Source: an uncultured Lachnoclostridium sp. (GTDB lineage: Bacteria > Bacillota > Clostridia > Lachnospirales > Lachnospiraceae). Taken from it: DNA of 6,772 bases. Shown here one piece after another: positions 5,814 through 6,772 of the stretch. The position numbers and the translations under genes were made by a program. Within the stretch, counting starts at the first letter, position 1. Every line of letters begins with the position of its first letter. The notes beneath the pieces were generated by a model. It was not told the DNA's origin. It saw only the letters and a list, made by a program, of their open reading frames with translations, and searched no databases. Location: positions 1 through 6,772 of the forward strand of contig CATZVV010000102.1 of assembly GCA_958425285.1 (NCBI GenBank). The letters run 5' to 3'.

Positions 5814-6772
5814 ATGATGAGTCAGGGAAAACAAGTCGGAAAGCGAAGTATTGCATTTGAAAATGCACCGTATATTATCGGGTGTGCCAGTGTTGCGGGA
5901 GAGAAAGAAGGAGCTGGCGCATTTGGAAAATACTATGATGTTGTAGAAACGGATCCAATGTTTGGAGGAAAAAGCTGGGAAGAGGCAGAAAGCAAGATGC
6001 AGCATATGGCTGCCGATATTTCAATCCGAAAAGCAGGACTTGAAAAAAATGATATTCGTTATCTTGTGGCTGGAGACCTACTTGGACAGCTTATTGCAAC
6101 CTCTTTTGGAATTATGAATTTGAATATTCCTATGTTTGGTGTATATGGGGCATGTTCTACAATGGGTGAGTCAATGGCAATTGCATCTATGCTTGTAGAT
6201 GGTGGTTTTGCAGACTATGTTGTAGCACTGACCTCAAGTCACTTTGCAAGTGCAGAAAAGCAATTTCGTTTTCCTCTTGCGTATGGAAATCAAAGACCGT
6301 TCTCTGCTTCGTGGACAGTAACGGGAAGTGGAGCAGTTGTGCTTGCAAGCCCAAGAGCAAAATGGACACGGACCGAGACAGATTATGTGCGCGTTACTGG
6401 AGTAACAACAGGTACGATTACCGATTATGGGATTAAAGATTCAATGAATATGGGCGCTTGTATGGCACCGGCTGCCTGCGATGTAATACTGTCTAATCTA
6501 AAAGATTTTGGTATTAGTCCGGATTATTATGATAGAATTATTACGGGAGATTTGGGAATTATTGGACAACGTATTCTGGCAGATATGTTAAAGGGGTATG
6601 GATATGATATTACAAAATGTCAGATGGACTGTGGTACGGAAATCTACTATAATGAAGAACAGGATACAAATGTGGGTGGCAGCGGCTGTGGCTGTAGTGC
6701 CATTACACTTTGTGGATATATATTAAAAAAAATGAAGCGTAAGGAGTGGAAGAGAGTGCTTTTTGTTCCAAC
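5814..6772 (+). CDS. spoVAD: Stage V sporulation protein AD (3'-partial)
   Basis: SpoVAD is a thiolase-fold protein that binds dipicolinic acid and works with the SpoVA membrane proteins in DPA uptake during sporulation and release at germination. The frame is open for 319 codons to the window edge, against roughly 340 in the family, so only the C-terminal tail is missing. Recognisable conserved parts include FENAPYIIG near the start, AGDLLGQ, YGACSTM with C114 at the thiolase nucleophile position, TSSHFASAEKQFRFP (H143), VTGSGAVVLAS, NMGACMAPAA, ITGDLG, and GGSGCGCSA with C292 and C294. These match Bacillus SpoVAD as I recall it. ATG 5814 is taken as the start, with GGAG at 5800-5803 ten bases upstream; GTG 5808 (four bases away) and ATG 5817 are alternatives. 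It follows a terminator, so it is probably the first gene of its own transcript. The usual upstream partner spoVAC is absent; spoVAE or others may follow beyond the edge. Confidence 0.95.
   Translation, partial: MMSQGKQVGKRSIAFENAPYIIGCASVAGEKEGAGAFGKYYDVVETDPMFGGKSWEEAESKMQHMAADISIRKAGLEKNDIRYLVAGDLLGQLIATSFGIMNLNIPMFGVYGACSTMGESMAIASMLVDGGFADYVVALTSSHFASAEKQFRFPLAYGNQRPFSASWTVTGSGAVVLASPRAKWTRTETDYVRVTGVTTGTITDYGIKDSMNMGACMAPAACDVILSNLKDFGISPDYYDRIITGDLGIIGQRILADMLKGYGYDITKCQMDCGTEIYYNEEQDTNVGGSGCGCSAITLCGYILKKMKRKEWKRVLFVP

Noticed and set aside
5670..6005. Reverse-strand open frame of 111 codons opposite the spoVAD start and spacer
   Set aside because: It overlaps a clear spoVAD coding region and a terminator and has no recognisable domains.

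Overview
The window is a stretch of chromosome from an endospore-forming, A+T-rich Gram-positive anaerobe of the class Clostridia, most likely Lachnospiraceae. This rests on the A+T-rich coding sequence, GGAGG-type ribosome binding sites, a SpoVAD gene, a methyltransferase/HemD fusion-type tail, and a cytosolic multi-PAS hybrid histidine kinase. The species cannot be named from the sequence. All five main genes read left to right.

Positions 1-1547 hold the end of a tetrapyrrole-pathway gene (uroporphyrinogen-III synthase domain, probably the C-terminal half of a CobA/HemD fusion cut by the window edge). It is followed, with an ATGA stop/start overlap, by an AraC-family regulator. The two are almost certainly co-transcribed and translationally coupled.

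Positions 1548-1736 are a 189-base non-coding or leader region. It contains a plausible sigma-A promoter, a possible 28-codon leader ORF with its own ribosome binding site, a perfect 10-bp hairpin, and a second hairpin followed by TTTT that looks like a weak intrinsic terminator. The leader ORF's stop codon falls in the second hairpin's loop. This could be an attenuator for the next operon, or the terminator of the hemD-araC operon.

Positions 1737-5678 form a two-gene operon with a 12-base gap. The first gene is a membrane-anchored calcineurin-type metallophosphoesterase. The second is a 935-residue soluble hybrid histidine kinase (PAS-like Cys-rich domain, three further PAS-like segments, HisKA, HATPase, REC). 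The kinase carries an in-frame 21-bp tandem repeat (three GRSNTSD units) in its N-terminal domain. A clear hairpin terminator follows at about 5691-5729.

Positions 5814-6772 hold nearly all of spoVAD, cut at the right edge. It encodes the dipicolinic-acid-binding thiolase-fold protein of the spore DPA channel system. No spoVAC lies directly upstream, which differs from the common AC-AD-AE order. No mobile elements, rRNA, tRNA or CRISPR arrays were seen. No clearly new system is demonstrated; the most unusual signals are the structured leader at 1544-1736 and the kinase's Cys-rich, repeat-bearing sensor domain.
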